Shown here: positions 62,682 through 64,000 of the stretch, piece by piece | How the letters are laid out: every line of letters begins with the position of its first letter | How positions within the stretch are numbered: position 1 is the stretch's first letter | NCBI RefSeq assembly: GCF_028765165.1 | Contig: NZ_JARADB010000001.1 | Coordinates: 1,674,001-1,738,000 of the forward strand | From: Paenibacillus sp. MAHUQ-63 | GTDB lineage: Bacteria > Bacillota > Bacilli > Paenibacillales > NBRC-103111 | DNA length: 64,000 nucleotides | Reading direction: 5' to 3' | Notes under the pieces: generated by a model | What the model was told of the DNA's origin: nothing | Seen by the model: the letters and a program-made list of their open reading frames with translations, nothing else | Databases searched by the model: none | Program-made: the position numbers and the translations under genes

Positions 62682-64000
62682 TCAGACCAAAAACATCGCC
62701 ACAACCGTTGTCACCGCAAGACCGATGAGCACGGGCAGCAAATTCCGTCTCGCCAGCTCGAAGGGGCTGACACCGCAAATCGCCGCTGCCGGAATGAGCG
62801 CCCACGGGATCAAGGTGCCGCCGCCGACCCAGATGGCGGCCACTTGCCCGAGCGCGGTCAGCACCGCAGCGCCGGAACCGATCGCCGTTGCGAAGAGCTG
62901 TGCGATCGAGCCCGCGAGGGAGATGCCGGAGAAGCCGGAGCCGTCGAGGCCGGTAATCGCGCCGACGACGGTGAGCGTAACGGCGCCGATCGCGCCGTTG
63001 AGCGGTACAACGCCGGCAAGCGCGACGCCGAGGTCGTTCACGATGCCGTGCGAGCCTTCCGGCAGGATTTTGCCATAAAGCTCCGTGAACGCGGAGTCGC
63101 CGAGATAGAAGAAGGCGGCGATCGGGATCACGGGGCCGAATACTTTAAAGCCGAAAACGAAGCCTTCGATGAGGTAGGACGTCGTTTGCTCCAGCCCATG
63201 GCCCCGATGGGCGAGCAGTGTCACCCCGATAAGGATGAACACGGCGGTACCGCCCACCAGCGCTGTTGCGTCTCCCCCTTGCAAATTCAACACGAACATC
63301 GCGATGACGTCCAGTGCGAAAAGCACGGGAATGAAGACCGCGAGTATCCGGCGCAATTTCGGCGACAGACTGGCTTTGGCATCTTGGTCGGAAGACAGCA
63401 GCGAACCGCCGTCTCCTGTTCCGCTAGCCACCAAACCATCGCGCCAGGTGCCGTTTCTCATATCCCGGCGCATCATCCAGAAAGCGGTTACGGTCGTAAC
63501 TAGACCCATGACGATCACAAGCGGCACGGAGGCTTCCATGACGGAGGTTACCGGCAGCCCCGCCGCATCCGCCGTCAGCTTAGGAGCTCCTTGAATAATG
63601 TAATCGCCGGAAAGGGCAATCCCGTGACCGAACAAGTTCATCGCCATCGCCGCCCCTAGGGCAGGCAATCCGACGCGCACCGCAACAGGCAGCAGCACCG
63701 CACCGATGAGCGCAACGCCCGGAGACGGCCAGAAGAACCAGGAGGTGATCATCATGATGATCCCGATTCCCCAGAACGCTAGTGCCGGCGTCCGCAGAAA
63801 ACGGGTCAACGGCGCGACCATCGTTTCGTTAATGCCTGTGCGAATGAGCACCCGGCTCATCGCCACGATAATGGAAATAATCATGATTGTTCCCATCAAC
63901 TCTTTGGTGGCATAGATAAAGCTGTTGAACACCCCTGAAACCGAACCGCTTAATGTCTCTGTCGCCAACAAACCGAGCGCAAAAATACCGACCACACAAA
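62682..64000 (-). CDS. Multi-spanning ion-transporter-superfamily protein, cut by the window edge
   Basis: At least 437 residues with about eleven membrane helices; the frame stays open to the window edge, so the start (a GTG at 63995 is the outermost in-frame candidate) is probably outside. Helix-breaking Gly/Pro-rich segments such as FFWPSPGVALIGAVLLP, MNLFGHGIALSGDYIIQGAPKLTADAAGLP-type and GVVPLNGAIGAVTLTVVGAITGLDGSGFSGISLAGSI suggest the two-hairpin design of ion-transporter-superfamily carriers (GntP, DctM, NhaC relatives). The substrate was not recognised. Confidence 0.7.
   Translation of the reverse strand, partial: CVVGIFALGLLATETLSGSVSGVFNSFIYATKELMGTIMIISIIVAMSRVLIRTGINETMVAPLTRFLRTPALAFWGIGIIMMITSWFFWPSPGVALIGAVLLPVAVRVGLPALGAAMAMNLFGHGIALSGDYIIQGAPKLTADAAGLPVTSVMEASVPLVIVMGLVTTVTAFWMMRRDMRNGTWRDGLVASGTGDGGSLLSSDQDAKASLSPKLRRILAVFIPVLFALDVIAMFVLNLQGGDATALVGGTAVFILIGVTLLAHRGHGLEQTTSYLIEGFVFGFKVFGPVIPIAAFFYLGDSAFTELYGKILPEGSHGIVNDLGVALAGVVPLNGAIGAVTLTVVGAITGLDGSGFSGISLAGSIAQLFATAIGSGAAVLTALGQVAAIWVGGGTLIPWALIPAAAICGVSPFELARRNLLPVLIGLAVTTVVAMFLV

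Overview
The window looks like a chromosomal segment of a Gram-positive, endospore-forming member of the Paenibacillaceae. The evidence is a tricistronic spore-germinant-receptor operon, several lipoprotein-type sugar-binding proteins with Lpl/Yes-like permeases, a membrane-anchored AraC-family regulator, B. subtilis-like glnQHMP and GlnK/GlnL genes, strong GGAGG ribosome binding sites, and intergenic repeat families of the kind common in Paenibacillus. No rRNA, tRNA, transposase, integrase or CRISPR array was recognised.

Layout, left part (0-32.5 kb). Positions 17-2752: a sugar-binding lipoprotein and a divergent GntR/periplasmic-binding-protein regulator with a cre-like site between them. 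3070-5285: an ABC-F ribosome-protection-type ATPase preceded by a 47-codon leader peptide and an intrinsic terminator that together look like a ribosome-controlled attenuator. 5713-11719: one co-oriented run of a glutamine-type ABC transporter, a TSUP exporter and a GlnK/GlnL-like two-component system. 12052-15765: a GH35 beta-galactosidase, a phosphodiesterase and a divergent AraC regulator. 15843-19485: a gerA-type germinant receptor operon. 19540-25532: an Lpl-like ABC importer with its membrane-bound AraC regulator. 25783-29467: a DeoR repressor, a DUF4091 protein and a metallophosphoesterase. 29496-32482: a DMT transporter, then a TetR repressor and an MFS efflux pump that share two copies of an 18-bp operator.

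Right part. Positions 32500-33120 hold a ten-unit minisatellite of about 47 bp and three REP-like hairpins; the same hairpin family occurs at 2893-3036. Positions 33241-57794 hold the main feature, a contractile injection system of the extracellular (eCIS/PVC/Afp-like) class on the minus strand. It has an AAA+ ATPase, a DUF4255 tube terminator, a carboxypeptidase-regulatory-fold protein, a sheath, two tube proteins, a small assembly protein, a 67-codon DUF6760-like gene without a canonical start codon, a 1661-residue low-complexity protein in the tape-measure position, a LysM hub protein, gpD- and gpV-like spike proteins, gp25, two baseplate-J proteins, a beta-propeller/tail-protein-I fusion and an uncharacterised 560-residue protein. 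Capsid, terminase, portal, holin, lysin and integrase genes are absent, so this is not a prophage. A PAAR tip and a receptor-binding fibre are also not visible.

Positions 57987-60343 carry a diguanylate cyclase, a single-domain receiver and a divergent SRAP-family protein. Positions 60410-61400 hold a non-coding element repeated three times and containing twelve copies of a CTAACGGACAC motif. The right end has DUF1284 and Nudix genes overlapping by ATGA and a membrane transporter cut by the window edge.
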